The notes under the pieces are model-generated. The model was not told the DNA's origin. It did no database searches and worked only from the letters and a program-made list of their open reading frames with translations. A stretch of DNA of 56,147 bases from the NCBI GenBank assembly GCA_003244185.1, contig QHBT01000030.1:1-56147 (forward strand), in the 5' to 3' direction. Position numbers and translations under genes: made by a program. Source of the DNA: Candidatus Dormiibacter spiritus (lineage in GTDB: Bacteria > Chloroflexota > Dormibacteria > Dormibacterales > Dormibacteraceae). This document shows positions 1 through 8,503 of this stretch, piece after piece (position 1 is the first letter of the stretch; each line of letters begins with the position of its first letter).

Positions 1-137
1 CGTTGCAGAGCGGCCCTTCCATACCTGTATTGTACCAAACGCATGTTCGATGTGCAAGCTCTTAACCGGCAATCTGGACAGCTGAAGGACAGACCTTGAC
101 GACGCAGTTCAGCCAAGACAATCGGCATCGGACCGCT

Positions 138-665
138 TTACCTTCCCAGTGCAAACGGCACGGGCACCGGCGCCGTGCCGGTCGTCCGGATCCCGACCCG
201 GCGGCCGTCGTTGTACAACCGGCTCCAGCCCTTGCCGGTTGCGCGATCCTCGCTCGTTAGGCTCAGAGAGTCGAGCCTGAATCTGCAGCTCTCCCCGGCT
301 GCGTCATCGCTGACGGAGCAGACACCCGTCATGTGACGGCCATTGAGAAGAGCGCTGGCGGCCGCCTTGACGCGGCCCCCCTGCACTGAGATGACCAGCG
401 AGGCGCCGCCCGCCTGGTAAACGCCTGGTTCGGTAGCTGAGAGATGGTTCCCAGCCACGTCATAGCCATTGCTGTTAAGAGACACGTCAACTTGGGGCTC
501 GCTTAGCGCCCACAGGCTCCCGGCACCGGCCGCGAGCAGCCCGACCAACGCCATCACCAGATGCCAGCGAACACCCCGCAGGCGGCGTCGCCAGGCTGCC
601 CTCTCCCGCCGCAGCCGATGCCGACCTCCGACCGCGCCGACGGAGAGGTTCTGCCCCGAATTCAC
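138..665 (-). CDS. Membrane-anchored protein at the distal end of the Tad operon
   Basis: I do not recognise this 175-aa protein. It starts at a GTG and opens with a strongly basic stretch (about residues 15-32, many Arg), followed by one hydrophobic segment at about 35-54 and an extracytoplasmic remainder, consistent with a type II membrane anchor. The outer part has two Cys near residues 115 and 126. It lies 22 nt after the stop of the large MinD-like ATPase gene and is the last recognisable gene of the minus-strand Tad operon, so a pilus accessory role is inferred from position only. Confidence 0.6.
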   Translation of the reverse strand: MNSGQNLSVGAVGGRHRLRRERAAWRRRLRGVRWHLVMALVGLLAAGAGSLWALSEPQVDVSLNSNGYDVAGNHLSATEPGVYQAGGASLVISVQGGRVKAAASALLNGRHMTGVCSVSDDAAGESCRFRLDSLSLTSEDRATGKGWSRLYNDGRRVGIRTTGTAPVPVPFALGR

Positions 666-687
666 CTGCTCGCTCGGTGGTGCTTCC

Positions 688-2298
688 TCACCCGCCGGCC
701 CGCTGCCGCGCCAGCAGGGCTCGGGCCACCGTCAGCGTCAGGTCGACATAGGACTGGCGGAGGTCGGCGGCGATCTCGACGATGGGGCGGCCTTCCACAA
801 TCGCGAGGGTGGCCTTCTCGCTCTTGGGGATTGCTACCACGGCAGTGGTGCGAGCGCGGATGCCGTTGAGCGCTTCGATCACCTTGGGATGGCGCCGCAG
901 GCGGCGCTCAGTCGACTCGATGTAGGCGACCACAACAGGCTTGTTGGCCAGCGCCGGCTCAGCCAGGTATTCATTGACGCCGGCCAGCCGGTTGGGGTCG
1001 TCGGTGGTGGGCAGGATCACAAGGTCGGCCAGCTCCAGGTACGCGGCGCAGATGAGCCCCTCTGTCGACTGCAGGTCGGGCAGGCGGTTGGGCAGATCCA
1101 CAACCGTGAGCACGTGTCGCTCCCGCAAGTAGGCGACGAAGCGCTGAATCTGACCGGGACTGTAGGCGGTAGCGGCCTGGCGATCCTCCGGGTATACCGC
1201 CAGCGCCGGCACGTTTCGCGCCCAGACCGGCGGTGGTGGCAGTTCAGCTCCGGCGCTGAGGGCCGCCATCAGGGAGCTCACAGTGGCGGCTCCCTCGGGA
1301 ATGTGCATGCGACCCCACTGATCGGGATTGCCTGTGTTCTGGTCGACCACCGCGGCGCTTCCTGTGGTCTCGCCAAGCGCGTACCCGGCGACCTGAGCCA
1401 CCGCCGCCGCTATCGCCGTTTTGCCCACTCCGCCGGCCCGGCTCACCACGGCGACCACTGCGTGCGGACTCAGGCTGAGGAGCAGGTCGCCGACGTCGCG
1501 GGGTATCTCGGGCCAGCGAGGGCCTGCCAGCAGCTGGCTCAGAGCGGCACCGACCCCAGTTGGCTTGGCGGGCATCGACGTTGGTAGCCGGCGGGCCCCC
1601 CCGACCTGCGGCTGGCTCGTGCCGAGCAGCGAAGCGCGCGAGAGCTGAGGGCCTGTTGGCGCTTCCTCCGGAGGCAGGTACGGCTGCGGGCCGAGCTCCG
1701 CCAGCGCTTGGAAGGGATCGGGCAATGCTTTGGCCGGCGGCGTCTCCTTCGAGCTGGCCCAGTCGGCTGCTGAAGGCGGTGCAGCCCAGGCGGAAGCTGT
1801 GCGCCGGCCACGGTCGGCGCCCGGCTTCATCATGTCGCTCAACCACCAGCCGCGATAGGGGACATCGCTGCGGAAGCTGTCGCGGCCTCTCACGCTGTGG
1901 TACTGCATGGCGAACTCCGCCAGTTGCATGGGGTGGTCCGAAACTGTCGCGATGGCGTTTTCAAAGCCCTGCCAGCGCGGCAGTTCGGCCGACCTTTGGA
2001 CGCCCACGACGAAGTGCGCGTCCAAGCCCGGCAGGAAGCGTTCCAAGCCCGGCTCATCGAGCATCACCACGACCGGGTCGGTGATGGCGGGATTCTGTGC
2101 CGCCCACCAGCTGTCGAGATCGCCGCTGGCTGGACTGCGCGGATCGAGAAGCACTGCGCTGGGGTAGGGCAGGGCAAGGACGCGGACGGGTCGACGCGCT
2201 TTCTCGTTGATGCCGCTGCGCATGAAAGCCGCCATCTGCTCGGCTTCTGGACCGGGGAAGACCGTCAGGAAGGTGGTGTAGCGCTGCTCAGCGATCAA
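688..2298 (-). CDS. MinD/CpaE-like ATPase with long N-terminal extension
   Basis: This 536-aa protein starts at TTG, 11 nt inside the preceding gene. Residues 1-150 form an unrecognised domain, 155-260 are low-complexity and Pro/Ala-rich, and 275-530 are a ParA/MinD-type ATPase. The P-loop reads AGGVGKTA (about 288-295): the P-loop Lys (K293) is present, but the upstream signature Lys of deviant Walker A motifs is Ala. CpaE/TadZ proteins of Tad systems normally localise the pilus machine at the membrane. This is the second such ATPase in the operon, and its lysine pattern is the reverse of the first (6002-6784). Confidence 0.75.
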   Translation of the reverse strand: MIAEQRYTTFLTVFPGPEAEQMAAFMRSGINEKARRPVRVLALPYPSAVLLDPRSPASGDLDSWWAAQNPAITDPVVVMLDEPGLERFLPGLDAHFVVGVQRSAELPRWQGFENAIATVSDHPMQLAEFAMQYHSVRGRDSFRSDVPYRGWWLSDMMKPGADRGRRTASAWAAPPSAADWASSKETPPAKALPDPFQALAELGPQPYLPPEEAPTGPQLSRASLLGTSQPQVGGARRLPTSMPAKPTGVGAALSQLLAGPRWPEIPRDVGDLLLSLSPHAVVAVVSRAGGVGKTAIAAAVAQVAGYALGETTGSAAVVDQNTGNPDQWGRMHIPEGAATVSSLMAALSAGAELPPPPVWARNVPALAVYPEDRQAATAYSPGQIQRFVAYLRERHVLTVVDLPNRLPDLQSTEGLICAAYLELADLVILPTTDDPNRLAGVNEYLAEPALANKPVVVAYIESTERRLRRHPKVIEALNGIRARTTAVVAIPKSEKATLAIVEGRPIVEIAADLRQSYVDLTLTVARALLARQRAGG

Positions 2299-2698
2299 GC
2301 AGCCCCTTCGCCTCGGCCAGCGAGCCGCTCCCCAGGCTGACGGTGCTGGCGCTCTGGTGATGGCTCAGGCCGGCGAGCAGGATGAGGATGCCGACTGTCA
2401 AGACGGCCCCGCCCCAGAGCCGCTGTGGTCGCCGGGCGCTCACACCCGACGCGGCCATGCGCACGAGGCCGATGACTGTCCAGAGAAGGGTCAGGCCGAC
2501 CAACACCCAGATGATGGCCTGGAGTGCGCTCAGCGTCTCGGTGAAGCTGGGATCGCGGCTAACCAAGAAGTCGGCCAGCTGACCCAACTGCGGCTGTCCG
2601 AGCACCGTCCAAGCGGCCGCGGCCAGGCCGAGTGCTACCAGCCAACGCGTACCCAGCTCCAACAGGCGCCCCGGGCGTCTGTCGACCCGCCGCTCCAT
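2288..2698 (-). CDS. Small polytopic membrane protein of the Tad locus
   Basis: This is a 136-aa protein with about three hydrophobic segments (near residues 17-33, 61-83 and 98-115). No family is recognised. Its ATG overlaps the tadC stop as ATGA, and its own 3' end overlaps the TTG start of the next ATPase gene, so it is translationally coupled into the pilus operon. A role as an inner-membrane platform accessory is inference. Confidence 0.6.
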   Translation of the reverse strand: MERRVDRRPGRLLELGTRWLVALGLAAAAWTVLGQPQLGQLADFLVSRDPSFTETLSALQAIIWVLVGLTLLWTVIGLVRMAASGVSARRPQRLWGGAVLTVGILILLAGLSHHQSASTVSLGSGSLAEAKGLLDR

Positions 2699-3624
2699 CA
2701 GGGGAAGGCCTTGATGAACGTGATCCAGGCCCCGTAGCCGATCAGTGTGATGAGCGGCACGATCATCAGGCCCAGCGGCACAGCCTGGAGGAATCGCGAC
2801 CGCTCTGACGCCGTCTGCATGGTGGCCAGCTTGCGCTGGCCCACCGAGCGGGCGAGGTTGGTGAAAACACTGCGGCTCTCCTGGCCCCGCTCCCCTATGC
2901 GGCGAACGCTGGCCGCAAGCAGGCTGAACATGGGCAGCTCGTATGCCTCACCGATCCGCTCGTAGATCAACGCTGTGCTCGGCGCCACGCGCCGGCCCAA
3001 TACTCCCGCTCGATTACGATCCAGGTTGACCAGCTGCTTCCAATTCTCGTCCTTGAGCAGGCTCCAGAGGTACCCGTCCGACTGCGCGCGGGCCAGGATC
3101 TCCAGCGCCTGATCGATCGGGACTTGGGCGGTGTACGTGAGGATCGCCAGTTCGGTCATGGCCTCCGCCAGTCCGTTCTCGATGCCCCGGCGACGGCGGC
3201 CGGCGGCCACGCGCAGCATCAGCCAGCGGAGACCGAGCAGGGCCAGAGCGAAGAGGAATCCGTCCCAGATGGCCAGCGGGGCCATCCCCACCAGCAGCAC
3301 GCTGAGCAGTTCCACTGCCAGAAAGCCCACCACCACTGCGAGGGCGAGGGCGAGGTTGCGGAGCGCCCAGGCCGTGCCCGATTCATTGCGTCCAGCCAGC
3401 GCCAGCAACCTCGGGATGTTGAAGGCGTCGTCGAGCTGCTTCACAAATGGCGCGCGTTCGCCCAGCCGCTCGGTCAGCGGACGGACATCCACAAATCCGT
3501 AGTGGGAGCCGATCTTCTGCCAGGCGGCAACTGGGGGAGGCGTGAGAACTCCGAGGCGCCAGATCAGAGCCAGCACGCCCGCCCCAGCCAGCAGTATAAG
3601 CATCGGCGCCAGCAGCAAGCTCAT
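2698..3624 (-). CDS. tadC: TadC-like pilus platform protein (T2SS F domain)
   Basis: A 308-aa inner-membrane protein of the type II secretion F family, paired with TadB to form the platform on which Flp-type pilins are assembled. Visible features are an N-terminal membrane segment, two more near residues 90-140, a central helical domain (about 150-265) typical of T2SSF proteins, and a C-terminal hydrophobic helix. Its length matches TadB exactly (308 aa). It begins 27 nt after the tadB stop and overlaps the next start by ATGA. Confidence 0.85.
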   Translation of the reverse strand: MSLLLAPMLILLAGAGVLALIWRLGVLTPPPVAAWQKIGSHYGFVDVRPLTERLGERAPFVKQLDDAFNIPRLLALAGRNESGTAWALRNLALALAVVVGFLAVELLSVLLVGMAPLAIWDGFLFALALLGLRWLMLRVAAGRRRRGIENGLAEAMTELAILTYTAQVPIDQALEILARAQSDGYLWSLLKDENWKQLVNLDRNRAGVLGRRVAPSTALIYERIGEAYELPMFSLLAASVRRIGERGQESRSVFTNLARSVGQRKLATMQTASERSRFLQAVPLGLMIVPLITLIGYGAWITFIKAFP

Positions 3625-3651
3625 GCCTCAGACCTCGGATCGAAGTTGGTT

Positions 3652-4578
3652 TCAGGCATAGCGGCTTTCCATCCGTGCCTTCAGGCTGATCAGGTTCCAG
3701 CGGACTGAGCGTGTCCTCGGCGTCATCTGGCCGATCAGCCAGATGATGAACACGACGGAGAGCGCAATCAGGATCAGGACCAGCTGGCCGAGTGGCGTCG
3801 CGTAGGCCTCGCGGAAGGAGTCGACGCGCATTACCGCGAGGAAAATGACGCCCATGATCAGCACCACTATGTAGGAGCCCACCCTGGCCCCAGCGGCGAT
3901 CGAGAGGTTCTTGTCTTGCAGCTCCAGATCCTCCATGTATTGAGGGATGAGCACCTGAGTCGCCTGGAGCACGAACGCCTCAGGCGAAATGTCCAGCGAC
4001 AGCATGATGTCGGCGCAGATGCGGTTTGCGATAGGACTCGCTGCGCGGCGATCCAGCTCGATCAGCCGGTCGCGCAGCGAGAGCTGCGTATCCGCCAGCG
4101 GCAGGAGAAGCGAACGCAGCTCCGGGATAGGGTTTTGACCGGCGTCGCGCAGTGCTTCCTCCAGGCTCTGGTTCGACTGGCGGACGAGATCCACTATGTT
4201 GCGCGCCTGCTCGACCAGTGCGTGCTCGCGGCGCACCTTGCGCTGGTCGGCGATGGGACCGAGTAGGAAGGGCACCAGCACTGTGCCGCAGAGGATGCCG
4301 CCAATGATGACCACTGGCGTGCCGATCAGCACTCCGGCGGCGAGTCCGGCGAGTGCAGCACCAATCCGCAGAGCCCACCAGGTGCGCTCGCTCCAACCGA
4401 GCGCGAGGGCGCGGGACCGCTCTCTCTCGAAGTAGCTGCGGAGATGGCGATTGCTGGCAAGTGAGAACCGCCGGCGGGAGCTCCACCCCGCCAGATTCGC
4501 GGCCAAGAAAGCAGCGAGAGCCAAGATCAGCACGATCTGAGCGAAGAAGAAGAGCGGCGAGAAGATCACGGACCGCAT
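3652..4578 (-). CDS. tadB: TadB-like pilus platform protein (T2SS F domain)
   Basis: A 308-aa protein that begins with a hydrophobic helix and has membrane segments near residues 60-110 and 240-295, flanking a helical T2SSF domain. I start it at the ATG at 4578, which forms ATGA with the tadA stop. The open frame runs further upstream, but that extension overlaps tadA and is Arg/Ser-rich shadow sequence. It is predicted to partner TadC and be driven by the TadA ATPase. Confidence 0.88.
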   Translation of the reverse strand: MRSVIFSPLFFFAQIVLILALAAFLAANLAGWSSRRRFSLASNRHLRSYFERERSRALALGWSERTWWALRIGAALAGLAAGVLIGTPVVIIGGILCGTVLVPFLLGPIADQRKVRREHALVEQARNIVDLVRQSNQSLEEALRDAGQNPIPELRSLLLPLADTQLSLRDRLIELDRRAASPIANRICADIMLSLDISPEAFVLQATQVLIPQYMEDLELQDKNLSIAAGARVGSYIVVLIMGVIFLAVMRVDSFREAYATPLGQLVLILIALSVVFIIWLIGQMTPRTRSVRWNLISLKARMESRYA

Positions 4579-6002
4579 CAGGGCTCGGGAATCTCCTGGC
4601 CCAGGCGCGAGCCGATTTTGAGCTTCAGACCGAGCGGCAAATCGGCAACGTAGCGAGTGCGCCGCTCGACGTGACCCTCGGGGACGCGCTGATAAAGCCA
4701 CGTGTGCTGGTGCTTCAGACCACCCAGGGCGAGCACGCCGCTCAACCGGCGCTGGCCGTCGATGTTGTTCTGGCTCAGGTGCACCACCAGGTCGAAGGCG
4801 CGGTGCACCGCCAGCTCGGCCAGTTCCATGGAATTGCTGTTGTGCGAATAGTCAGGGCTCTTCATGACGTACTCAGCTGACCTGCGCAAGCCCTCGAACG
4901 CGTCGTCAGCGTGAATCGTGACCATCGAGCCGTCGTGGCCGGTGGAGGCGACCAGGCACACCTCAGCCATCGCCGCATCTCTGGCCTCGCCCAGGATGAT
5001 GCGGCTGGGCCGCATCCTCAGCGCAAGCTTGGCGAGATCGCGCATGGTGAGTCCCGCGTCCTGGGAGTAGAGCGGCGGCACTGTGCAGAGGTGCTGGACC
5101 AGCGGGTGCCAGGGCTGGCCGTCACCGCGGTCAGTGTCCAAGTTGAGCTCGGCCGAATCCTCCAGGACCAGGATCTGCTCCTCCGGCGGCACCATCCCGC
5201 AGAGAACGCGGAGGAGGGTGGTCTTGCCAGTAGCTGTGCCGCCGGCGATGATGATGTTCGCCTTGCCGCGCAGGCTGGCCGTGAGGAACTCCGCCACACC
5301 ACGCGGCATGGCGCCCTGCATGACGTACTCGTCAAGACTGTGCAGATTTGTCACGCCCTGCAGACGCATGGTGGCCACGAACGTCGTGTCACCGGAGACA
5401 GCGGGTTCCTGGATCACTGCCAGCCGCAGCACCCGGCCCAGGTTGGCCTCGGCAGCTGGGCTGCGGTCGCTGAGGGTCTTGTTGCCTTTGACTCCGGGGA
5501 TGGCGAGAACCCGCTCCCGGAGGAAGTCCTGGACCTCCTGGTTGGTGCTGAAGGGATTGCCTAGCTGGCCGAGCCGGAATTTGCCGCGGTTTGTCGTGAG
5601 CAGCCACTTGTCCCAGCGATAGACGTGGATCTCCTCCAACCCGTCGACGAGATAGAGCAGCCTCGAGAGCGGGTAGAGCCACGAGCCCAGCACCATCGCC
5701 GCGCGGTGGACCTGGCGCCGGAAGTGCGGCTCCGTCGCCAGCCGGGTGGCGGTGCCGCCGTGCAGGCGGAAGTGGCCGGGCTGGTTCTGGGCCTGGTTGA
5801 GCAGCTCTTCAATCTGCTCCGGCAGGTGCTCTTCACCCCAGGCAGACGCCTTGAGATCACGTTCCCGCCGGATTTCGTACAGCTCGAGGGCTACCGCTTG
5901 GGCCGTGTCCTGGATCTGGTCGGCAACGTCGGGCCAGGGAATCTCCCGAATCTGGCCGGTCTCCTGGCCAAGCCAGTCCGCCGCCTGGTTCAACTGCCGC
6001 AT
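4578..6002 (-). CDS. tadA: TadA/CpaF secretion ATPase
   Basis: A 474-aa hexameric type II/IV secretion ATPase that would power pilus assembly from the cytoplasmic face. Walker A is GGTATGKTT at about 254-262, Walker B is RIILGEARD near 334-342, and a His box (GHDGSMVTIHAD) lies near 355-366. The N-terminal 150 residues are the family's helical leader and linker. The ATG overlaps the stop of the upstream CpaE-like gene as ATGA, so this is the core of a co-translated block with tadB and tadC. Confidence 0.93.
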   Translation of the reverse strand: MRQLNQAADWLGQETGQIREIPWPDVADQIQDTAQAVALELYEIRRERDLKASAWGEEHLPEQIEELLNQAQNQPGHFRLHGGTATRLATEPHFRRQVHRAAMVLGSWLYPLSRLLYLVDGLEEIHVYRWDKWLLTTNRGKFRLGQLGNPFSTNQEVQDFLRERVLAIPGVKGNKTLSDRSPAAEANLGRVLRLAVIQEPAVSGDTTFVATMRLQGVTNLHSLDEYVMQGAMPRGVAEFLTASLRGKANIIIAGGTATGKTTLLRVLCGMVPPEEQILVLEDSAELNLDTDRGDGQPWHPLVQHLCTVPPLYSQDAGLTMRDLAKLALRMRPSRIILGEARDAAMAEVCLVASTGHDGSMVTIHADDAFEGLRRSAEYVMKSPDYSHNSNSMELAELAVHRAFDLVVHLSQNNIDGQRRLSGVLALGGLKHQHTWLYQRVPEGHVERRTRYVADLPLGLKLKIGSRLGQEIPEP

Positions 6003-6784
6003 CAGCCCGCCGGCTGGGGCACCGCCCGGGAGGCGGTTTCCAGCACCACTTTGGCCCTCTGCAAGATTTCCGCCTGGCGCACCACCGCCTCCCCAATCCC
6101 GGAGATGGGACGACCCTCATCCTCGGCCTTCAGGGCCCGCTTCTGATCCCAGGGAATGGTGGCTGTGATGCTGAGGCCGGGGAGCTGACTGGCGATTGCC
6201 TCCTTGACCTTCCGGCTCATCACGCCTGAGCGCGTGTCGAGAACTATGAGCTCGGCTTTGGGCGGATCGGCTGCCCGAAGCACGTCCAGGCTGCGGGCCA
6301 GCCGGACGGGGGCGTCCTGCACTACTACGAAGACACGGGCCGACAGGGCGGAGACTGCCTGCGCTTCCAGTCTTGGATTTTGCAGCAGCACGTGGGACCA
6401 GGCGCAGCCAAGGTCGAAGACGACAAAGTCATGGGCCAGCCCACCGAGGGCCTGACCGGTCATCAGCCGCCGAAGCAGATGGCTGATGTTGCTCCCGTAG
6501 ATCTGATGCAGGCCTGGCACGATCTGGAGGCGATCGTCTCGGCTCGCCACGGCCTGGGCGAGCAGCATCTCTGAGGAGATCGCCCCTTCTCCGACGAGGT
6601 TGTTCATGCCCCGGTGGGCGGGGTCAATGAGGACGTGGTCGACTGCCGTGGAGGTGCCCGACATGTCGGCGTCGACGAAGAGAACCGTGTGCCCTTGGCC
6701 AGCAATGTCGAATGCGACCGCGAGCGCCGTCGACGTGACCCCCTGGCCATCTTTGGTGCCGACGAACGAGATCACATAGCTCAT
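6002..6784 (-). CDS. cpaE: CpaE/TadZ-like ATPase with substituted P-loop lysine
   Basis: A 260-aa MinD-fold protein. The motif is KDGQGVTS (K11-S18): the signature Lys of MinD (K11) is kept, but the P-loop Lys is Val16. Loss of this Lys is seen in known CpaE/TadZ proteins, which act in polar localisation of Tad machines. The Walker A' region (VLFVDAD, about 34-40) and a later VVFDLG strand are intact. ATGA overlaps join it to both cpaB and tadA. On its own it would be expected to bind ATP poorly; see the finding on complementary lysines. Confidence 0.85.
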   Translation of the reverse strand: MSYVISFVGTKDGQGVTSTALAVAFDIAGQGHTVLFVDADMSGTSTAVDHVLIDPAHRGMNNLVGEGAISSEMLLAQAVASRDDRLQIVPGLHQIYGSNISHLLRRLMTGQALGGLAHDFVVFDLGCAWSHVLLQNPRLEAQAVSALSARVFVVVQDAPVRLARSLDVLRAADPPKAELIVLDTRSGVMSRKVKEAIASQLPGLSITATIPWDQKRALKAEDEGRPISGIGEAVVRQAEILQRAKVVLETASRAVPQPAG

Positions 6785-7437
6785 GGTTTCTGGACCGAAG
6801 GAGCCGCGGAGGGGCTGGGTGCCGGTCCTGGCACCGAACCGCCTTCAGAGGCGGAGCCGGCGAGTTGGCTGGCCGCTTCATTTAGCGCCAGGCCGGCGCC
6901 GCTGGGCACGCCGACGCCGCTGCTGCGGACCGCGAACAGGGCCGAGTTGTTCGCCTGCAGGGTGACCCAGGCGGCCTCATCGCCGGGCGGCACCCAAACC
7001 GTGGTCGGGTTCGGCTGCTCCACCACGAGGCCGCGGCCCACCTGGATCGTCTTGGTGCCCATCAGAACGTACACGTCGATCTTGTCGCCACGCTGCATCG
7101 GCGGCGCTGACTTGAACGTGAGGGGCACGAGCACTGACTGAGTCGGCATCAGGTCGTCATCGGACAGCAGGTGCGAAGCGGAGAGCCGGCTGGCCGCCCG
7201 CCGGTGGTCCCGAATGGGATCGCCCTTGTAGTACTGGACTGGATCGCCCGTGTCGGCAAGCTTCACCTGGTGGACATTGCTGCTGTCGAGAGCGGTGCCG
7301 GCGACTATGTCCTGGGTTACGGTCCAGGCAGTGTGGGTTGCTTTTGCCTGCACGGCGATCTCGAGGTAAACGGCGCCGATCACCGCCAGAAGTACAACGG
7401 CACCCCCGATTGTGAGGAGCAGGCTTCTTCGCGGCAT
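6781..7437 (-). CDS. cpaB: CpaB/RcpC-like pilus protein (SAF domain)
   Basis: A 218-aa membrane-anchored protein. A basic MPRRS start leads into a hydrophobic helix (about 6-27), followed by a SAF/CpaB-type domain (about 38-110) and a C-terminal beta-rich part ending in a Pro/Ser tail. I chose the ATG at 7437 because it directly precedes the membrane helix; the frame is open to 7668, but that part overlaps the tadE-like 3' end and looks non-coding. The family links pilin secretion to the envelope. It overlaps the cpaE start by ATGA. Confidence 0.82.
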   Translation of the reverse strand: MPRRSLLLTIGGAVVLLAVIGAVYLEIAVQAKATHTAWTVTQDIVAGTALDSSNVHQVKLADTGDPVQYYKGDPIRDHRRAASRLSASHLLSDDDLMPTQSVLVPLTFKSAPPMQRGDKIDVYVLMGTKTIQVGRGLVVEQPNPTTVWVPPGDEAAWVTLQANNSALFAVRSSGVGVPSGAGLALNEAASQLAGSASEGGSVPGPAPSPSAAPSVQKP

Positions 7438-7538
7438 GTCTATGGTTCTAGTGTCCTGTTTCCGATGGTGGTCGAGCAGGTTGGGGCAGGCAGCCGAAGG
7501 CTGCCGATCCGGGCGACGAGGCGAAGGAACGGGTGGAA

Positions 7539-8045
7539 CTAGGAGGAGCGCATCCTCGATGCGTGACGACGACGGACCGGGCGCCGTGACGCGCGCATCG
7601 TCGTCCGGAGCCGCAAGATGCCGGCAACCACCGGAAGCGGGACACTTAAAAGCCTCCCTGGCTGCCACCGTTGGGTCGCCCTACCTGTGCAGGTCACGGA
7701 GCCGCCGGCGGCATAGCCGCCGCATCCCGCCAAGGCCTGCGGCTGGAGGTAGGTCGACTGGTGCAGAGTGCCGTTGTAGGTCTGCAGCGCGAACTCGCGG
7801 CTCTTGGCGCTGTCGTTGGCGGGAGCGGTTACGGCGGAGGCTGCGGCCAGGCTGGTGGCCGTATCCACATCGACGTAGGCCTGGGCGGTGACCATGACAA
7901 GCAGAAAGCCGAGGAAGAGCAGAAAGAGGAGGGGAAGCACGATTGCGGTCTCGACCAGAGCCTGTCCGCGCTGGTGGTGCCGTGCGATCGGGCCATCATG
8001 CTGTGTCAGGTGGCCCGCTCGGATGCAGGCCGTCAGGCTGGTCAT
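7539..8045 (-). CDS. TadE-like pseudopilin
   Basis: A 168-aa protein with the TadE signature: a short cytoplasmic leader ending in RGQALVETAIVLP, then a hydrophobic helix to about residue 55 and an extracytoplasmic domain with a Cys pair (about 107 and 119). The Glu five residues after the Gly matches the class III prepilin cleavage context. The C-terminal 25 residues are unusually Arg-rich. Its ATG overlaps the stop of the other TadE-like gene (ATGA). No prepilin peptidase or Flp pilin gene is in the window. Confidence 0.8.
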   Translation of the reverse strand: MTSLTACIRAGHLTQHDGPIARHHQRGQALVETAIVLPLLFLLFLGFLLVMVTAQAYVDVDTATSLAAASAVTAPANDSAKSREFALQTYNGTLHQSTYLQPQALAGCGGYAAGGSVTCTGRATQRWQPGRLLSVPLPVVAGILRLRTTMRASRRPVRRRHASRMRSS

Positions 8046-8503
8046 CGGCTGAAGGTCTCCCGATGGAACTCGGCAGTGGCGTCCAGTTCCCAGGCGAGAC
8101 CGATGAAGGCAAATGGGTTGTAGGGCCGGCCGCGGATGCCCACCATTACCAAGCCGGGATTGGCGGGATCAAGCGTCGAGCAGACGATCAATTCGCCGAC
8201 CGCCGCTGCCCGCGGACTGGGACAGGGGGCGCCTGCGCGCGCGATCGTCAGTTTGCTGCCGAAAAGGACAGGGGCAAGCCGCCTTTGGATGATGGGCCCG
8301 GCGCTCTCCAGAGCTGGCCGGTTGGCGTCGAAGGGGTCTGTTCCGGCCGCAGCACGAGCGCCCGCCGCCGCGGCGGTGACGGCTGCCGAGCGCTGCACCG
8401 AGTAGAGCGCTGAGGAGAACACAGCAAAAAGAAGCGCCAGGAAGACTGTGATGATGAGCGCGAACTCGACCATTGACTGTCCGCTCTGATCTCGGAGCTT
8501 CAT
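8042..8503 (-). CDS. TadE-like pseudopilin
   Basis: A 153-aa protein with leader MKLRDQSGQSMVEFALI, a textbook TadE prepilin-like junction (G, then E in the helix), a hydrophobic helix at about 12-35 and an extracytoplasmic domain with two Cys. TadE/F/G minor pilins are processed by TadV-type peptidase and help initiate the fibre. It is coupled on both sides, sharing 1 nt with the upstream stop and ATGA with the downstream gene. Confidence 0.82.
   Translation of the reverse strand: MKLRDQSGQSMVEFALIITVFLALLFAVFSSALYSVQRSAAVTAAAAGARAAAGTDPFDANRPALESAGPIIQRRLAPVLFGSKLTIARAGAPCPSPRAAAVGELIVCSTLDPANPGLVMVGIRGRPYNPFAFIGLAWELDATAEFHRETFSR

Noticed and set aside
1..137. Coding sequence or terminator before the first gene
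   Set aside because: No frame with a domain and no convincing hairpin could be identified in this short edge region.
469..1587. Long plus-strand frame opposite the large MinD-like ATPase gene
   Set aside because: Composition is Arg/Gly/His-rich with no domain. It mirrors a convincing minus-strand gene with P-loop motifs.
7539..7640. Frameshift at the Arg-rich end of the TadE-like gene
   Set aside because: The segment VPLPVVAGILRLRTTMRASR fits TadE C-termini in the same frame, and the other frames lack better continuations.
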